64,000 nucleotides of DNA from Pseudomonas sp. Irchel s3h14 (GCF_900187425.1 NZ_FYDJ01000003.1:460987-524986), one strand, 5' to 3'. Shown: positions 37,442 to 48,211, counted from the first letter of the stretch. A program made the numbers and translations. The notes: generated by a model from the sequence alone, not told the origin.

Positions 37442-38181
37442 TGTTGGCCTTCCTCGATCAGGGTCCCTTCAGCGCCGCCATGCACGATATTCAGCAGGGC
37501 GCCGGGCTTGTTCATGTTAAATACGCGCAACGGCATCTTGTGGTCGCGGCACAGGCAAATGGCGGTCAGATCCATCACACCCAGCTTGCGATCCAGCACT
37601 TCATCGTAAGTCAGATGATCGAACTTCTCGGCATGCGGGTCTTTGAATGGGTCAGCGGTGTAGACGCCATCGACCTTGGTCGCCTTGAGCACGACATCGG
37701 CATCGATTTCGATTGCACGCAAGCACGCCGCCGAATCCGTGGTGAAGAACGGATTGCCGGTACCGGCCGCGAAAATCACGACTTCCTTGGCGTTCAAGTG
37801 GCGCATGGCTTTGCGGCGATCATAGTGATCGGTTACGCCAACCATGGAAATGGCCGACATCACGATGGCCGAGATATTGGCACGTTCCAGCGCATCGCGC
37901 ATGGCCAGGGCGTTCATCACAGTGGCCAGCATGCCCATGTGGTCGCCGGTGACCCGATCCATGCCGGCCGCGCTCAGCGCTGCACCGCGGAACAGGTTGC
38001 CGCCGCCGATCACCAGACCGACCTGAACACCGATGCCGACCAGTTGGCCGACTTCCAGCGCCATGCGATCCAGAACTTTCGGATCGATCCCGAACTCTTC
38101 CGAGCCCATCAGGGCCTCGCCGCTAAGCTTGAGTAGAATGCGTTTATAGCGAGCCTGATAACCACTGCCCTGCTGAGCCAT
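37438..38181 (-). CDS. pyrH: UMP kinase
   Basis: Phosphorylates UMP to UDP; amino-acid kinase fold. 247 residues: [45 protein letters not shown] precedes the ATG. The 210-base gap to tsf holds the tsf terminator and two small hairpins at 38222-38235 (AGCTG/CAGCT) and 38253-38269 (GGCGCTG/CAGCGCC), the leader of pyrH. Confidence 0.97.
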   Translation of the reverse strand: MAQQGSGYQARYKRILLKLSGEALMGSEEFGIDPKVLDRMALEVGQLVGIGVQVGLVIGGGNLFRGAALSAAGMDRVTGDHMGMLATVMNALAMRDALERANISAIVMSAISMVGVTDHYDRRKAMRHLNAKEVVIFAAGTGNPFFTTDSAACLRAIEIDADVVLKATKVDGVYTADPFKDPHAEKFDHLTYDEVLDRKLGVMDLTAICLCRDHKMPLRVFNMNKPGALLNIVHGGAEGTLIEEGQQ

Positions 38182-38333
38182 TGCGAATCTCTCCTGCGGC
38201 GTATTTTAAAAATTCTTTGCGAGCTGTTTACAGCTGGCGTTCACTCTAACTTGGCGCTGCTTCAGCGCCATCGGAACATGGCTTTGTAAGCCAGTTCCAA
38301 AAGGAAACCAATTAAAAATTGGTGCCCCATCTG

Positions 38334-38367
38334 AAAAGAGGCTGCGCGCGTGAGCGGGCAGCCTCTT
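38334..38367 (-). terminator. Terminator of tsf
   Basis: AAGAGGCTGC and GCAGCCTCTT, a perfect 10-bp stem with a 12-base loop, followed on the minus strand by TTTTC. Lies about 25 bases after the tsf stop. Confidence 0.7.
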
Positions 38368-38391
38368 CAGGGCGACAGTTAAAAAACCGTC

Positions 38392-39255
38392 TTATTGCTT
38401 GGCGGCAGCCAGCTGGGCAGCAACTTCTTCAGCGAAGTTGTCGACCGGCTTCTCGATGCCGTCGCCTACTTTGAAGTAGGTGAAGGAAACGATTTCAGCA
38501 CCGGCTTTCTTGGCCAGTTCGCCAACCTTGATTTCAGGGTTCTTGACGAACGCCTGCTCAACCAGGCTCGCTTCAGCCAGGAACTTGCTGATACGGCCTT
38601 TGACCATGTTTTCAACAATGTTTTCTGGCTTGCCGGCGATCTTGTCAGCGTTGAGGGTCAGGAACACGCCCTTCTCACGCTCGACCGCTTCAGCGGAAAC
38701 TTCCGATGGCAGCAGGAATTCAGGGTTGGTCGCCGCTACGTGCATGGCGATGTCCTTGGCCAGCTCAACGCTGCCGCCTTTAAGGGCAACCACAACACCG
38801 ATCTTGTTGCCGTGCAGGTAACCACCAACAACGCCACCTTCAACGCGAGCCAGGCGACGGATGTTGACGTTTTCGCCAACCTTGCCGACCAGAACCAGGC
38901 GATCGGCTTCTTGAGCGGCGATCAGAGGAGCAACGTCTGTCAGTTTGTCAGCGAACGCTTTTTCAACGCTGGAAGCGACAAATGCCTTGAAGTCGTCCTG
39001 CAGAGCCAGGAAGTCGGTCTGCGAGTTCACTTCCAGCAGAACGGCGGATTTACCGTCTTCCTTCAGAGCGATTGCGCCTTCAGCAGCCACGTTGCCTGCT
39101 TTTTTGGCAGCCTTGATGGCGCCCGAAGCACGCATGTCATCAATGGCTTTTTCGATGTCGCCGCCGGCCTTGGTCAAGGCCTTTTTGCAGTCCATCATGC
39201 CTTCGCCAGTACGCTCGCGCAGTTCTTTGACCAACGCTGCAGTAATCTCTGCCAT
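38392..39255 (-). CDS. tsf: Elongation factor Ts
   Basis: Nucleotide exchange factor for EF-Tu. 287 residues from the ATG at 39255, preceded by GAGGAA. N-terminal UBA-like domain and signature LRERTGEGMMDCKKALT, then VNSQTDFLALQDDF. The frame is open to 39288, but the family start is MAEITAALVKELRE. Confidence 0.97.
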   Translation of the reverse strand: MAEITAALVKELRERTGEGMMDCKKALTKAGGDIEKAIDDMRASGAIKAAKKAGNVAAEGAIALKEDGKSAVLLEVNSQTDFLALQDDFKAFVASSVEKAFADKLTDVAPLIAAQEADRLVLVGKVGENVNIRRLARVEGGVVGGYLHGNKIGVVVALKGGSVELAKDIAMHVAATNPEFLLPSEVSAEAVEREKGVFLTLNADKIAGKPENIVENMVKGRISKFLAEASLVEQAFVKNPEIKVGELAKKAGAEIVSFTYFKVGDGIEKPVDNFAEEVAAQLAAAKQ

Positions 39256-39393
39256 TTCAAAATTCCTCTTGGATAGGTTTTCAACCATTCCACCCGATCG
39301 AACGGGCGATCAATTCTTCCCGAACCACCCTTGCTGGCTGCTGCAGGTTACAAAGGCTGTAACTGCGCTGCCGACAAACGGTTTTCGAGGTGG

Positions 39394-39420
39394 CAAAAAG
39401 GGGGCCAAGCCCCCTTTTTG
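39394..39420 (-). terminator. Terminator-like hairpin between rpsB and tsf
   Basis: CAAAAAGGGGGC and GCCCCCTTTTTG form a perfect 12-bp stem with a 3-base loop and T-rich 3' side on either strand, 27 bases after the rpsB stop. It can reduce tsf expression relative to rpsB. Confidence 0.8.
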
Positions 39421-39447
39421 CTTACTGAGTCAACGCCAAGGCGTCAA

Positions 39448-40185
39448 TTACTCAGCTGCTGCTACCGGAGCTTCTTCAACGAACTGCTCGGTGCCGCCAG
39501 CAACGTGATTGCGACCGCGGATTACAGCGTCAGCCATCGAACCCATGTACAGCTGGATAGCGCGGATTGCGTCATCGTTGCCTGGGATGATGTAGTCAAC
39601 GCCTTCCGGGCTGCTGTTGGTATCGACTACGCCGATAACCGGGATGCCCAGCTTGTTGGCTTCGGTGATCGCGATGCGCTCGTGATCAACGTCGATAACG
39701 AACAGAGCGTCTGGCAGACCGCCCATGTCCTTGATACCACCCAGGGAACGATCGAGCTTCTCAAGATCGCGAGTGCGCATCAGCGCTTCTTTCTTGGTCA
39801 GCTTGGCGAAAGTACCGTCTTCGGCTTGCACTTCAAGGTCACGCAGACGCTTGATGGAAGCACGGATGGTTTTGAAGTTGGTCAGCATGCCGCCCAACCA
39901 GCGGTGATCGACGTACGGCGAACCGCAACGTGCTGCTTCTTCAGCAACGATCTTGCCAGCGGAACGCTTGGTGCCGACGAACAGGATCTTGTTTTTGCCC
40001 TGGGCCAGACGCTCTACGAAAGTCAGAGCTTCGTTGAACATTGGCAGGGTTTTTTCAAGGTTGATGATGTGGATCTTGTTACGCGCGCCGAAAATGTACT
40101 TACCCATTTTCGGGTTCCAGTAACGGGTCTGGTGACCGAAGTGCACACCGGCCTTCAGCATATCGCGCATGTTGACTTGGGACAT
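39448..40185 (-). CDS. rpsB: 30S ribosomal protein S2
   Basis: 245 residues: [20 protein letters not shown] at the N-terminus and the signature [19 protein letters not shown]. First gene of the long minus-strand run. Its expression is usually autoregulated by S2 binding the leader. Confidence 0.98.
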   Translation of the reverse strand: MSQVNMRDMLKAGVHFGHQTRYWNPKMGKYIFGARNKIHIINLEKTLPMFNEALTFVERLAQGKNKILFVGTKRSAGKIVAEEAARCGSPYVDHRWLGGMLTNFKTIRASIKRLRDLEVQAEDGTFAKLTKKEALMRTRDLEKLDRSLGGIKDMGGLPDALFVIDVDHERIAITEANKLGIPVIGVVDTNSSPEGVDYIIPGNDDAIRAIQLYMGSMADAVIRGRNHVAGGTEQFVEEAPVAAAE

Positions 40186-40330
40186 GATAGTTCCTTAATA
40201 AGTCGGGTTTGGCCTCCACGTATCCCAATGACCAACCAGCAGCATCAGCTGAAGGCACCCAGGTCATCGTGTCGACACGTGTGTGGATTTAGGCTTTTCA
40301 GGGGATCCCCGGAAAGCGGCGCATTTTATA
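40186..40330 (-). promoter_or_regulatory. rpsB promoter and leader
   Basis: An extended -10, TGGTATAAA, lies on the minus strand with TATAAA at 40330-40325, giving a leader of about 130 bases before rpsB. The -35 is poor. The rest of the 373-base gap to map (40331-40558) holds a TAGAAT possible -10 for map near 40471 and no gene. Confidence 0.55.
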
Positions 40331-40558
40331 CCACAAGGCTGAAAAAAACGGAACCCGGATTGTTAAATCCTGGTGCGAGCCTTGGTTCCGTCCCTTGGAA
40401 TCCTCCAAGAATGCTCCATTCTATAAGGAGAAGCGATGCACAGAGGCTCAGATTTGCGCTGCTCGTCTGTTAGAATCGCGTTTTTCAGGGCCGCGAAGAT
40501 CGACCGCGCAACGCCCATTCCGTTTTAGAAGGCGCCATCGAGCGCAGAGAGAGCCTGT

Positions 40559-41341
40559 ATGACCGTCACCCTCAAAACCCCAGAGGACATCGCAAAAATG
40601 CGCATCGCCGGCAAACTGGCCGCCGATGTGCTGGAAATGATTGCCGAACATGTCAAGCCGGGCATTACCACTGAAGAACTGGACCGCATCTGCCACGACT
40701 ACATCGTCAACGAGCAGAAAGCCATCCCTGCCCCGCTCAACTACAAGGGCTTCCCGAAGTCGATCTGCACCTCGATCAACCACGTGGTCTGCCACGGCAT
40801 TCCGAACGAGAAGGCCTTGAAGGATGGCGATACGCTGAACATCGACGTCACCGTCATCAAGGACGGCTACCACGGCGACACCAGCCGCATGTTCCATGTC
40901 GGCACGGTGCCGGTCTGGGCCGAGCGCCTGTCGCAAGTGACCCAGGAATGCATGTACAAGGCCATCGAAATCGTCAAACCCGGCTGCCGCCTGGGCGACA
41001 TCGGTGAAATCATCCAGAAACACGCAGAGAAAAACGGTTTCTCGGTGGTTCGCGAGTTCTGCGGTCACGGCATCGGCAAGGTGTTCCACGAAGAGCCGCA
41101 GATCCTGCACTACGGCCGCGCGGGCACCGGCATGGAACTGAAGGCCGGCATGACCTTCACCATCGAGCCGATGATCAACCAGGGCAAAGCCGACACCAAG
41201 GTATTGGGCGACGGCTGGACCGCGATCACCAAGGACCGCAAGCTGTCGGCACAGTGGGAACACACCCTGCTGGTAACCGAAACCGGTTACGAGATTTTCA
41301 CCCTGCGCGCCGACGACACCATCCCGCGCGTTTCGGCCTGA
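40559..41341 (+). CDS. map: Type I methionine aminopeptidase
   Basis: Removes the N-terminal methionine from new proteins. 260 residues. Metal ligands: two aspartates in NIDVTVIKDGYHGDTSRMF, a histidine in GHGIGKVFHEEP, a glutamate in FTIEPMI and one in WEHTLLVTE. Divergent from rpsB, the common arrangement. Confidence 0.97.
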   Translation: MTVTLKTPEDIAKMRIAGKLAADVLEMIAEHVKPGITTEELDRICHDYIVNEQKAIPAPLNYKGFPKSICTSINHVVCHGIPNEKALKDGDTLNIDVTVIKDGYHGDTSRMFHVGTVPVWAERLSQVTQECMYKAIEIVKPGCRLGDIGEIIQKHAEKNGFSVVREFCGHGIGKVFHEEPQILHYGRAGTGMELKAGMTFTIEPMINQGKADTKVLGDGWTAITKDRKLSAQWEHTLLVTETGYEIFTLRADDTIPRVSA

Positions 41342-41386
41342 TCCGGGCGCGCAGCTCCTCAGCCTTATAGACAGGAAAGCCAATCG

Positions 41387-44089
41387 ATGCCGCAGGTGGA
41401 TCCCGAACTCTTCGACCGTGGTCAGTTCCAGGCTGAACTGGCCCTGAAGGCAAGCCCGATCGCGGCCTTCAAGAAGGCGATTCGCCAGGCCCGCGAGGTG
41501 CTCGACGAGCGCTTTCGCAGCGGCCGCGACATTCGCCGGTTGATCGAGGATCGCGCCTGGTTCGTCGATAACATCCTGCAAAAGGCCTGGGAGCAGTTCA
41601 ACTGGAGCGAAGACGCCGACATCGCGCTGGTCGCGGTCGGCGGCTACGGTCGCGGCGAGTTGCACCCTTATTCCGACATCGATTTGCTGATCCTGCTGGA
41701 CAGCGCCGATCACGAAGTTTTCCGAGATTCCATCGAGCGTTTTCTGACGCTGTTGTGGGACATCGGCCTTGAAGTCGGTCAGAGCGTTCGCTCCGTGGAC
41801 GAATGCGTCCAGGAGGCCCGCGCCGACCTGACGGTCGTCACCAACCTGATGGAAAGCCGCACCATCTGCGGCCCCGAGCGCTTGCGCCAGCGCATGCTGG
41901 ACGTCACCAGCACCGCGCACATGTGGCCGAGCAAGGACTTCTTCCTGGCCAAACGCGCCGAGCAGAAGGCCCGTCACCACAAATACAACGACACCGAATA
42001 CAACCTGGAACCCAACGTCAAAGGCTCTCCCGGCGGCCTACGGGATATTCAGACGATTCTGTGGGTGGCCCGTCGCGAGTACGGCACCCTGAACCTGCGG
42101 GCCCTGGCCGGCGAAGGTTTCCTGGTCGAGAGCGAAAACGCGCTGCTGGCCTCCTCCCAGGAATTTCTGTGGAAGGTTCGTTACGCCCTGCACATGCTCG
42201 CCGGCCGTTCCGAAGACCGCTTGCTGTTCGATCACCAGCGCACCATTGCCGGGCTGCTGGGCTTCAAAGGCGATGATGCCAAGCAAGCCATCGAAAACTT
42301 CATGCAGCAGTATTACCGGGTAGTCATGAGCATTGCCCAGCTCAGCGACCTGATCATCCAGCACTTCGAGGAAGTCATCCTCGCGCCGGAAGACCAAGCG
42401 CCGCCGCAGCCGATCAACTCGCGATTCCAGCTGCACGACGGTTACATCGAGGCGCGCAACGACAACGTGTTCCGCCGAACTCCGTTCGCCATGCTGGAAA
42501 TCTTCGTACTGATGGCCCAGCAGCCGGAAATCAAAGGCGTGCGCGCCGACACCATTCGCCTGCTGCGAGAACACCGTCACCTGATCGACGACGATTTCCG
42601 CAACGACATCCGCAATACCAGCCTGTTTATCGAGCTGTTCAAGTGCAAGATCGGCATCCATCGCAATCTGCGACGGATGAACCGTTACGGCATCCTCGGA
42701 CGCTACTTGCCGGAGTTTGGCTTCATCGTCGGGCAGATGCAGCACGACCTGTTCCACATCTATACGGTCGACGCTCACACCCTGAACCTGATCAAACACC
42801 TGCGTAAGTTGCAGTACACCCAGGTGTCGGAAAAATTCCCGCTGGCCAGCAAGCTCATGGGCAAACTACCCAAACCTGAGCTGATCTACCTTGCCGGTCT
42901 GTACCACGACATCGGCAAGGGTCGGCATGGTGATCACTCGGAAATCGGTGCCGTGGATGCCGAAGCCTTTTGCCAGCGCCACCAGTTGCCGGTGTGGGAC
43001 AGTCGCCTGGTCGTCTGGCTGGTGCAGAACCATTTGGTGATGTCGACCACTGCCCAGCGCAAGGACTTGTCCGACCCGCAAGTCATTCACGATTTCGCGC
43101 AGATCGTCGGCGACGAAACTCACCTCGATTATCTGTACGTGCTGACCGTCGCCGACATCAACGCCACCAATCCGACGCTGTGGAACTCCTGGCGCGCCAG
43201 CCTGTTGCGCCAGCTCTACACCGAGACCAAGCGTGCCTTGCGCCGTGGCCTGGAGAACCCGGTGGACCGCGAAGAGCAGATTCGCCAGACCCAGAGCGCA
43301 GCACTGGACATTCTGGTGCGCGGCGGCACCGATCCGGACGACGTCGAGCAGCTGTGGTCGCAATTGGGCGATGACTACTTCCTGCGCCACACCGCTGGCG
43401 ACGTGGCCTGGCACAGTGACGCGATCCTCCAGCAGCCGGCCGATGGCGGGCCGCTGGTGCTGATCAAGGAAACCACCCAGCGCGAGTTCGAAGGCGGCAC
43501 CCAGATCTTCATCTATGCGCCGGATCAGCACGACTTCTTCGCCGTGACCGTGGCTGCAATGGACCAGCTCAACCTGAACATTCACGACGCCCGGGTTATC
43601 ACCTCCAGCAGCCAGTTCACCCTCGACACCTACATCGTGCTCGACACCGATGGCGACTCGATCGGTGATAACCCGGCGCGGGTCAAACAGATTCGCGAGG
43701 GCCTGACCGAAGCCCTGCGCAACCCGGACGACTACCCGACCATCATTCAGCGTCGGGTACCGCGCCAACTCAAGCATTTCGCGTTTGCGCCACAGGTGAC
43801 GATCCACAACGACGCCCAGCGTCCGGTGACCGTGCTGGAACTCAGCGCCCCCGACCGCCCAGGCCTGCTGGCACGCATCGGCACGATCTTCCTCGAGTTC
43901 GATCTGTCGTTGCAGAACGCCAAGATCGCCACCCTCGGCGAGCGCGTGGAAGACGTGTTCTTCATCACCGACGCGAACAACCAGCCGTTGTCCGACCCAT
44001 TGCTGTGCAGCCGCTTGCAGGATGCAATCGTCGAACAGCTGACCGTCAGCAACGAACCCGATATCAAACTGTCGCGCATCAGCATCTGA
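41387..44089 (+). CDS. glnD: Bifunctional uridylyltransferase / uridylyl-removing enzyme GlnD
   Basis: Senses glutamine and modifies PII. 900 residues: nucleotidyltransferase motif [17 protein letters not shown] near residue 85, HD hydrolase motif [15 protein letters not shown] near residue 506, and two C-terminal ACT domains (from about 700 and from [20 protein letters not shown]). Located between map and dapC. Confidence 0.97.
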   Translation: MPQVDPELFDRGQFQAELALKASPIAAFKKAIRQAREVLDERFRSGRDIRRLIEDRAWFVDNILQKAWEQFNWSEDADIALVAVGGYGRGELHPYSDIDLLILLDSADHEVFRDSIERFLTLLWDIGLEVGQSVRSVDECVQEARADLTVVTNLMESRTICGPERLRQRMLDVTSTAHMWPSKDFFLAKRAEQKARHHKYNDTEYNLEPNVKGSPGGLRDIQTILWVARREYGTLNLRALAGEGFLVESENALLASSQEFLWKVRYALHMLAGRSEDRLLFDHQRTIAGLLGFKGDDAKQAIENFMQQYYRVVMSIAQLSDLIIQHFEEVILAPEDQAPPQPINSRFQLHDGYIEARNDNVFRRTPFAMLEIFVLMAQQPEIKGVRADTIRLLREHRHLIDDDFRNDIRNTSLFIELFKCKIGIHRNLRRMNRYGILGRYLPEFGFIVGQMQHDLFHIYTVDAHTLNLIKHLRKLQYTQVSEKFPLASKLMGKLPKPELIYLAGLYHDIGKGRHGDHSEIGAVDAEAFCQRHQLPVWDSRLVVWLVQNHLVMSTTAQRKDLSDPQVIHDFAQIVGDETHLDYLYVLTVADINATNPTLWNSWRASLLRQLYTETKRALRRGLENPVDREEQIRQTQSAALDILVRGGTDPDDVEQLWSQLGDDYFLRHTAGDVAWHSDAILQQPADGGPLVLIKETTQREFEGGTQIFIYAPDQHDFFAVTVAAMDQLNLNIHDARVITSSSQFTLDTYIVLDTDGDSIGDNPARVKQIREGLTEALRNPDDYPTIIQRRVPRQLKHFAFAPQVTIHNDAQRPVTVLELSAPDRPGLLARIGTIFLEFDLSLQNAKIATLGERVEDVFFITDANNQPLSDPLLCSRLQDAIVEQLTVSNEPDIKLSRISI

Positions 44090-44132
44090 TTGCGCGTCAG
44101 GATTCAGCAGCTTTGAACGAGACCCCGTACCG

Positions 44133-45332
44133 ATGAACAACGCTCTGACCCAGCTCCAGCCCTACCCGTTCGAGAAGCTCCGCGCCCTGCTCGGCAGCGT
44201 CACGCCAAACCCGGACAAGCGTGCCATTGCGCTGTCCATCGGCGAGCCGAAACACCGTTCGCCAAGCTTTGTCGCCGAAGCCCTGGCAAGCAATCTGGAT
44301 AAGATGGCCGTGTACCCGACCACCCTCGGAATTCCGGCCCTGCGTGAAGCCATCGCCGCGTGGTGCGAACGTCGTTTCAGCGTTCCGAACGGCTGGCTCG
44401 ACCCGGCGCGAAATGTGCTGCCGGTCAACGGCACTCGTGAAGCGCTGTTCGCCTTCACCCAGACCGTCGTCAACCGTGGCGACGATGCACTGGTGGTCAG
44501 CCCGAACCCGTTCTATCAGATCTACGAAGGCGCAGCGTTCCTCGCCGGTGCCAAGCCGCATTACCTGCCATGCCTGGACGAAAACGGCTTCAACCCGGAT
44601 TTCGACGCCGTCTCACCGGACATCTGGAAACGCTGCCAGATCCTGTTCCTGTGCTCGCCAGGTAACCCGACCGGCGCCTTGATCCCGGTCGAAACCCTGA
44701 AGAAGCTGATCGCCCTGGCCGACGAATACGACTTCGTGATCGCCGCGGACGAGTGCTACAGCGAACTGTATTTCGACGAACAAACCCCGCCGGCCGGCCT
44801 GCTCAGCGCCTGTGTGGAACTGGGCCGCAAGGACTTCAAGCGTTGCGTGGTGTTTCACAGCCTGTCCAAGCGCTCCAACCTGCCAGGTCTGCGTTCAGGC
44901 TTCGTGGCCGGTGACGCGGACATTCTCAAAGGCTTCCTGCTCTATCGCACCTACCACGGCTGCGCGATGCCGGTTCAGACCCAACTGGCCAGTGTTGCCG
45001 CGTGGAATGACGAAGTGCACGTGCGCGCCAACCGTGCGCTGTATCGCGAGAAATACGATGCGGTGCTGGAGATCCTCAGCCCGGTGATGGACGTGCAGCG
45101 CCCGGATGGCGGTTTCTACTTGTGGCCGAATGTTGAAGGCGACGATGAGGCGTTCTGCCGTGATCTGTTTGTGGAAGAACACGTGACCGTGGTGCCGGGT
45201 TCTTATCTATCTCGTGAAGTTGATGGCTTCAATCCGGGCGCCGGACGCGTGCGCCTGGCACTGGTCGCGCCACTGGCCGAATGTGTGGAAGCGGCCAAGA
45301 GAATTCGCGAGTTTATTACCCGCAACAAGTAA
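44133..45332 (+). CDS. dapC: Succinyldiaminopimelate transaminase
   Basis: PLP enzyme of lysine/peptidoglycan precursor synthesis. 399 residues, fold type I aminotransferase: GIPALREAIAAWCERRF, LCSPGNPTGALIP, the PLP lysine in SLSKRSNLPGLRSGF and an arginine near the C-terminus. dapD and dapE lie 2 kb and 9 kb further on, so three successive steps of the pathway are in this window. Confidence 0.95.
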   Translation: MNNALTQLQPYPFEKLRALLGSVTPNPDKRAIALSIGEPKHRSPSFVAEALASNLDKMAVYPTTLGIPALREAIAAWCERRFSVPNGWLDPARNVLPVNGTREALFAFTQTVVNRGDDALVVSPNPFYQIYEGAAFLAGAKPHYLPCLDENGFNPDFDAVSPDIWKRCQILFLCSPGNPTGALIPVETLKKLIALADEYDFVIAADECYSELYFDEQTPPAGLLSACVELGRKDFKRCVVFHSLSKRSNLPGLRSGFVAGDADILKGFLLYRTYHGCAMPVQTQLASVAAWNDEVHVRANRALYREKYDAVLEILSPVMDVQRPDGGFYLWPNVEGDDEAFCRDLFVEEHVTVVPGSYLSREVDGFNPGAGRVRLALVAPLAECVEAAKRIREFITRNK

Positions 45333-45340
45333 ATATCCCA

Positions 45341-45367
45341 GCCCGCACTGTGCAACGCAGTGCGGGC
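45341..45367 (+). terminator. Hairpin terminator after dapC
   Basis: GCCCGCACTG and CAGTGCGGGC, perfect 10-bp stem with a 7-base loop, 8 bases after the dapC stop. Only a weak T stretch (CTCTTATAT) follows. Confidence 0.6.
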
Positions 45368-45499
45368 ACTCTTATATAGCCAGTTACATTTCGTCCACAA
45401 TTAAAGCTCACCACACTGCAAAGCTCCCCTTACTCTCATGCAGCACATAATTGTGTGCACTAATAAACCTTTACACCCACTTCATGGAAGAAGTAACGA

Positions 45500-46249
45500 A
45501 TGAACTGCATTGAAAACTGTTCTCTTATCCAATGGCCTGATGATCAGCAATCCTACGATGCTGCCGTCAACGAAAACCCCGCAAACGCAAACTCCTCCAG
45601 CCGTACTCGCCGCAAGCGCTCGCTGATCAATTACTCAAAACTGTGGGCTAACGGACGGACGCTCAAAATCGCCTTTATCGACGGCCCCGATGATGAGCAC
45701 AAACAGAAGATCATCGACGCTGCCAGCCAGTGGCTGCCTTACATCAATCTGAGGTTCGATTTTGTCGATGGACTTGAAGGTGACATCCGGATTGCGACAA
45801 AAAACAACGTCAACAGCTCAATGCTGGGCACCGATGCGCTGTTGATTCATCCGGACTGGCCGACCATGGATCTGGGGGTCAACCCTGAACATGAAGATTT
45901 CGCCGTGATCGTGACTCATGAGTTTGGACATGCCTTAGGCGCCATGCATGAACACCAACACCCTGAGGCTAATATTCCCTGGGATAAACCGAAAGTGTAT
46001 GCGTTCTACCAGAATCGAGAAATGAATCCGCTGACCATAGAACAAGTCGATAGGAACCTGTTTCAGCCCTTCGATACAATCGAAGCGATTTATACGCCGT
46101 ACGACAGAAAGTCGGTCATGCACCATCCAGTGGCGAACACCCTGACATTGGGTGATTGGGAAATCCCTATCAACCGAAAGATAAGTAAAAAAGATAAAAA
46201 ACTGATGAAGTTGCTTTATCCAAAACGTTATCAATCAAGCTATCCATAG
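45500..46249 (+). CDS. Astacin-like (M12A) zinc metalloprotease
   Basis: 249 residues. The zinc site H140-E-x-x-H144-x-x-x-x-x-H150-E reads HEFGHALGAMHEHQHP, the astacin signature, and a Met-turn SVMHH follows about 65 residues later. The N-terminus (about 40 residues, with RTRRKRS at its end) is not a signal peptide, so the export route is unclear; the basic stretch may be a pro-segment cleavage site. GGAAGAAG precedes the ATG. The gene is visibly richer in A and T than its neighbours (codons such as AAA, ATA, AAT) and stands alone between dapC and an antiporter remnant, which suggests acquisition by transfer. Substrate unknown. Confidence 0.88.
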   Translation: MNCIENCSLIQWPDDQQSYDAAVNENPANANSSSRTRRKRSLINYSKLWANGRTLKIAFIDGPDDEHKQKIIDAASQWLPYINLRFDFVDGLEGDIRIATKNNVNSSMLGTDALLIHPDWPTMDLGVNPEHEDFAVIVTHEFGHALGAMHEHQHPEANIPWDKPKVYAFYQNREMNPLTIEQVDRNLFQPFDTIEAIYTPYDRKSVMHHPVANTLTLGDWEIPINRKISKKDKKLMKLLYPKRYQSSYP

Positions 46250-46270
46250 ATTTTAGTGAGCATGGCTAGA

Positions 46271-46594
46271 CTATTTAACTAGCCCAAGATTGGCCTCACT
46301 CAAATCCAGTTCACCCAACACTTCTCGTAACACGTCATCACCAATCTGGTGATGACGACTGAGCTTATATAACTCCAGACGCTGCGCTCGCAGCGCCTTC
46401 AACCAGAGACGCCGCGCCAGCAAACCCATCTGAAACGCCAGCGCCTGGGCTTCAACCAAATCATTGAACACTTCCAGTTGATGACGATACTCGGACATGA
46501 TCCGCACCTTCAGTTCGGCGGCCAACGCAGTTTGGGCGGCGGACGATGTGCATAAAGCGCGTTTTCCAGGCAATCGACAGCATTGAAGCGCCAT
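46271..46594 (-). pseudogene. C-terminal remnant of a Na+/H+ antiporter
   Basis: An open frame of 107 codons whose last ~85 residues (from AAELKVRIMSEYRHQLEVF to LGELDLSEANLGLVK) resemble the cytoplasmic C-terminal tail of CPA1-type Na+/H+ antiporters. No membrane helices are left and the N-terminal residues (MALQCCRLPGKRAL) do not fit. In P. aeruginosa a sodium/hydrogen antiporter gene lies between dapC and the arsC-like gene, as I remember it, so this is probably what a deletion left behind. An independent small protein cannot be excluded. Confidence 0.6.
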
Positions 46595-46755
46595 ATTAGC
46601 CGCTTAGACTGCGGGCGAGCCGTTACACCAATGTCGCACGCAACAGATGATCGGCATGACCTACAGACAAACCCGACCACGACCGACGCGAAACCGTCTG
46701 GTCATGGCATAATCCGTCACCATTAATTTCCAGCACCTGCAAAGGGGGCAATTCC

Positions 46756-47118
46756 TTGACCGTTTCAAGCAAAACGTTGCACCTTTTCGGCATCAAAGCC
46801 TGCGACACCATGAAAAAGGCGCGCACCTGGCTCGATGAACACGCTGTCAGCTATAACTTCCATGATTACAAAGCGGCCGGAATCGACCGTGAACACCTGA
46901 CCCAATGGTGCGACGAGCACGGCTGGCAAGTGGTGTTGAACCGTGCAGGCACGACCTTTCGCAAGCTCGACGACGAACGCAAAGCCGATCTCGACCAGCC
47001 GAAAGCCATCGAACTGATGCTCGCACAACCCTCGATGATCAAGCGCCCGGTGCTTGATCTCGGTGACCGAACCCTGATTGGCTTCAAGCCAGATATCTAC
47101 GCGGCAGCGCTCAAGTAA
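46756..47118 (+). CDS. ArsC/Spx-family protein (YffB type)
   Basis: 120 residues with a thioredoxin-like fold of the ArsC family: LFGIKACDTMKKARTWLDEH carries the single N-terminal cysteine, and the end RTLIGFKPDIYAAAL is YffB-like. Such proteins probably act as glutathione-dependent thiol reductases; arsenate reduction is not shown. The start must be the TTG at 46756, preceded by AAAGGGGG at 46741-46748, because the next in-frame ATG would delete the cysteine motif. Directly upstream of dapD (32 bases). Confidence 0.88.
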   Translation: MTVSSKTLHLFGIKACDTMKKARTWLDEHAVSYNFHDYKAAGIDREHLTQWCDEHGWQVVLNRAGTTFRKLDDERKADLDQPKAIELMLAQPSMIKRPVLDLGDRTLIGFKPDIYAAALK

Positions 47119-47150
47119 GGCAGCCCGTTCCATTTTTTAGAGGTATCAAC

Positions 47151-48185
47151 ATGTCCACTACCCTGTTCAGCCTGGCCTTTGGTGTCGGCACTCAAAACCG
47201 TCAAGGTGCATGGCTGGAAGTGTTTTACGCGCAGCCACTGCTCAACCCGTCGGCCGAACTGGTCGCTGCCATCGCGCCGGTTCTGGGCTACACCGAAGGC
47301 AATCAGGCCATCGCGTTCACTACCGCTCAGGCGTCGCAACTGGCTGAAGCGCTGAAAAGCGTCGACGCTGCCCAGGCTGCCTTGCTGACCCGTCTGGCCG
47401 AGAGCCACAAGCCGCTGGTCGCGACCATTCTGGCCGAGGACGCTCAGCTGACCTCCACCCCTGAGGCTTACCTCAAGCTGCACCTGCTGTCCCATCGTCT
47501 GGTCAAGCCGCACGGCCTGAACCTGGCCGGTGTGTTCCCGCTGCTGCCGAACGTGGCATGGACCAGCCAGGGCGCAATCGACCTGGCCGAACTGGCCGAA
47601 CATCAACTGGAAGCCCGTCTGCGTGGCGAGTTGCTGGAAGTGTTCTCGGTGGACAAATTCCCGAAAATGACTGACTACGTGGTTCCGGCCGGCGTGCGTA
47701 TCGCTGACGCGGCACGTATTCGTCTGGGCGCTTACGTCGGCGAAGGCACCACCGTGATGCACGAAGGTTTCGTCAACTTCAACGCCGGCACCGAAGGCCC
47801 GGGCATGATCGAAGGTCGCGTTTCCGCTGGTGTATTCGTCGGCAAGGGTTCGGACCTGGGCGGCGGTTGCTCGACCATGGGCACCCTGTCGGGTGGCGGC
47901 AACATCGTGATCAAGGTCGGCGAAGGCTGCCTGATCGGCGCGAACGCCGGTATTGGCATTCCGTTGGGCGACCGCAACACCGTTGAGTCGGGCCTGTACG
48001 TGACCGCTGGTACCAAAGTGGCGCTGCTGGACGAAAACAACGCACTGGTCAAAGTCGTGAAGGCCCGTGAACTGGCCGGTCAACCTGACCTGCTGTTCCG
48101 CCGCAATTCGGAAACCGGCGCGGTGGAATGCAAAACCCACAAATCGGCGATCGAACTGAACGAAGCGCTGCACGCTCACAACTAA
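47151..48185 (+). CDS. dapD: 2,3,4,5-tetrahydropyridine-2,6-dicarboxylate N-succinyltransferase
   Basis: Succinylates tetrahydrodipicolinate in lysine/DAP synthesis. 344 residues, the longer Pseudomonas type. C-terminal left-handed beta helix (VRIADAARIRLGAYVGEGTT, EGRVSAGVFVGKGSDLGGG, EGCLIGANAGIGIPLGD). A ribosome site (AGAGG) precedes the ATG. It supplies the substrate for DapC, 2 kb upstream. Confidence 0.96.
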   Translation: MSTTLFSLAFGVGTQNRQGAWLEVFYAQPLLNPSAELVAAIAPVLGYTEGNQAIAFTTAQASQLAEALKSVDAAQAALLTRLAESHKPLVATILAEDAQLTSTPEAYLKLHLLSHRLVKPHGLNLAGVFPLLPNVAWTSQGAIDLAELAEHQLEARLRGELLEVFSVDKFPKMTDYVVPAGVRIADAARIRLGAYVGEGTTVMHEGFVNFNAGTEGPGMIEGRVSAGVFVGKGSDLGGGCSTMGTLSGGGNIVIKVGEGCLIGANAGIGIPLGDRNTVESGLYVTAGTKVALLDENNALVKVVKARELAGQPDLLFRRNSETGAVECKTHKSAIELNEALHAHN

Positions 48186-48211
48186 GCAGAGCGTCGAACG
48201 ATCACCTGACC

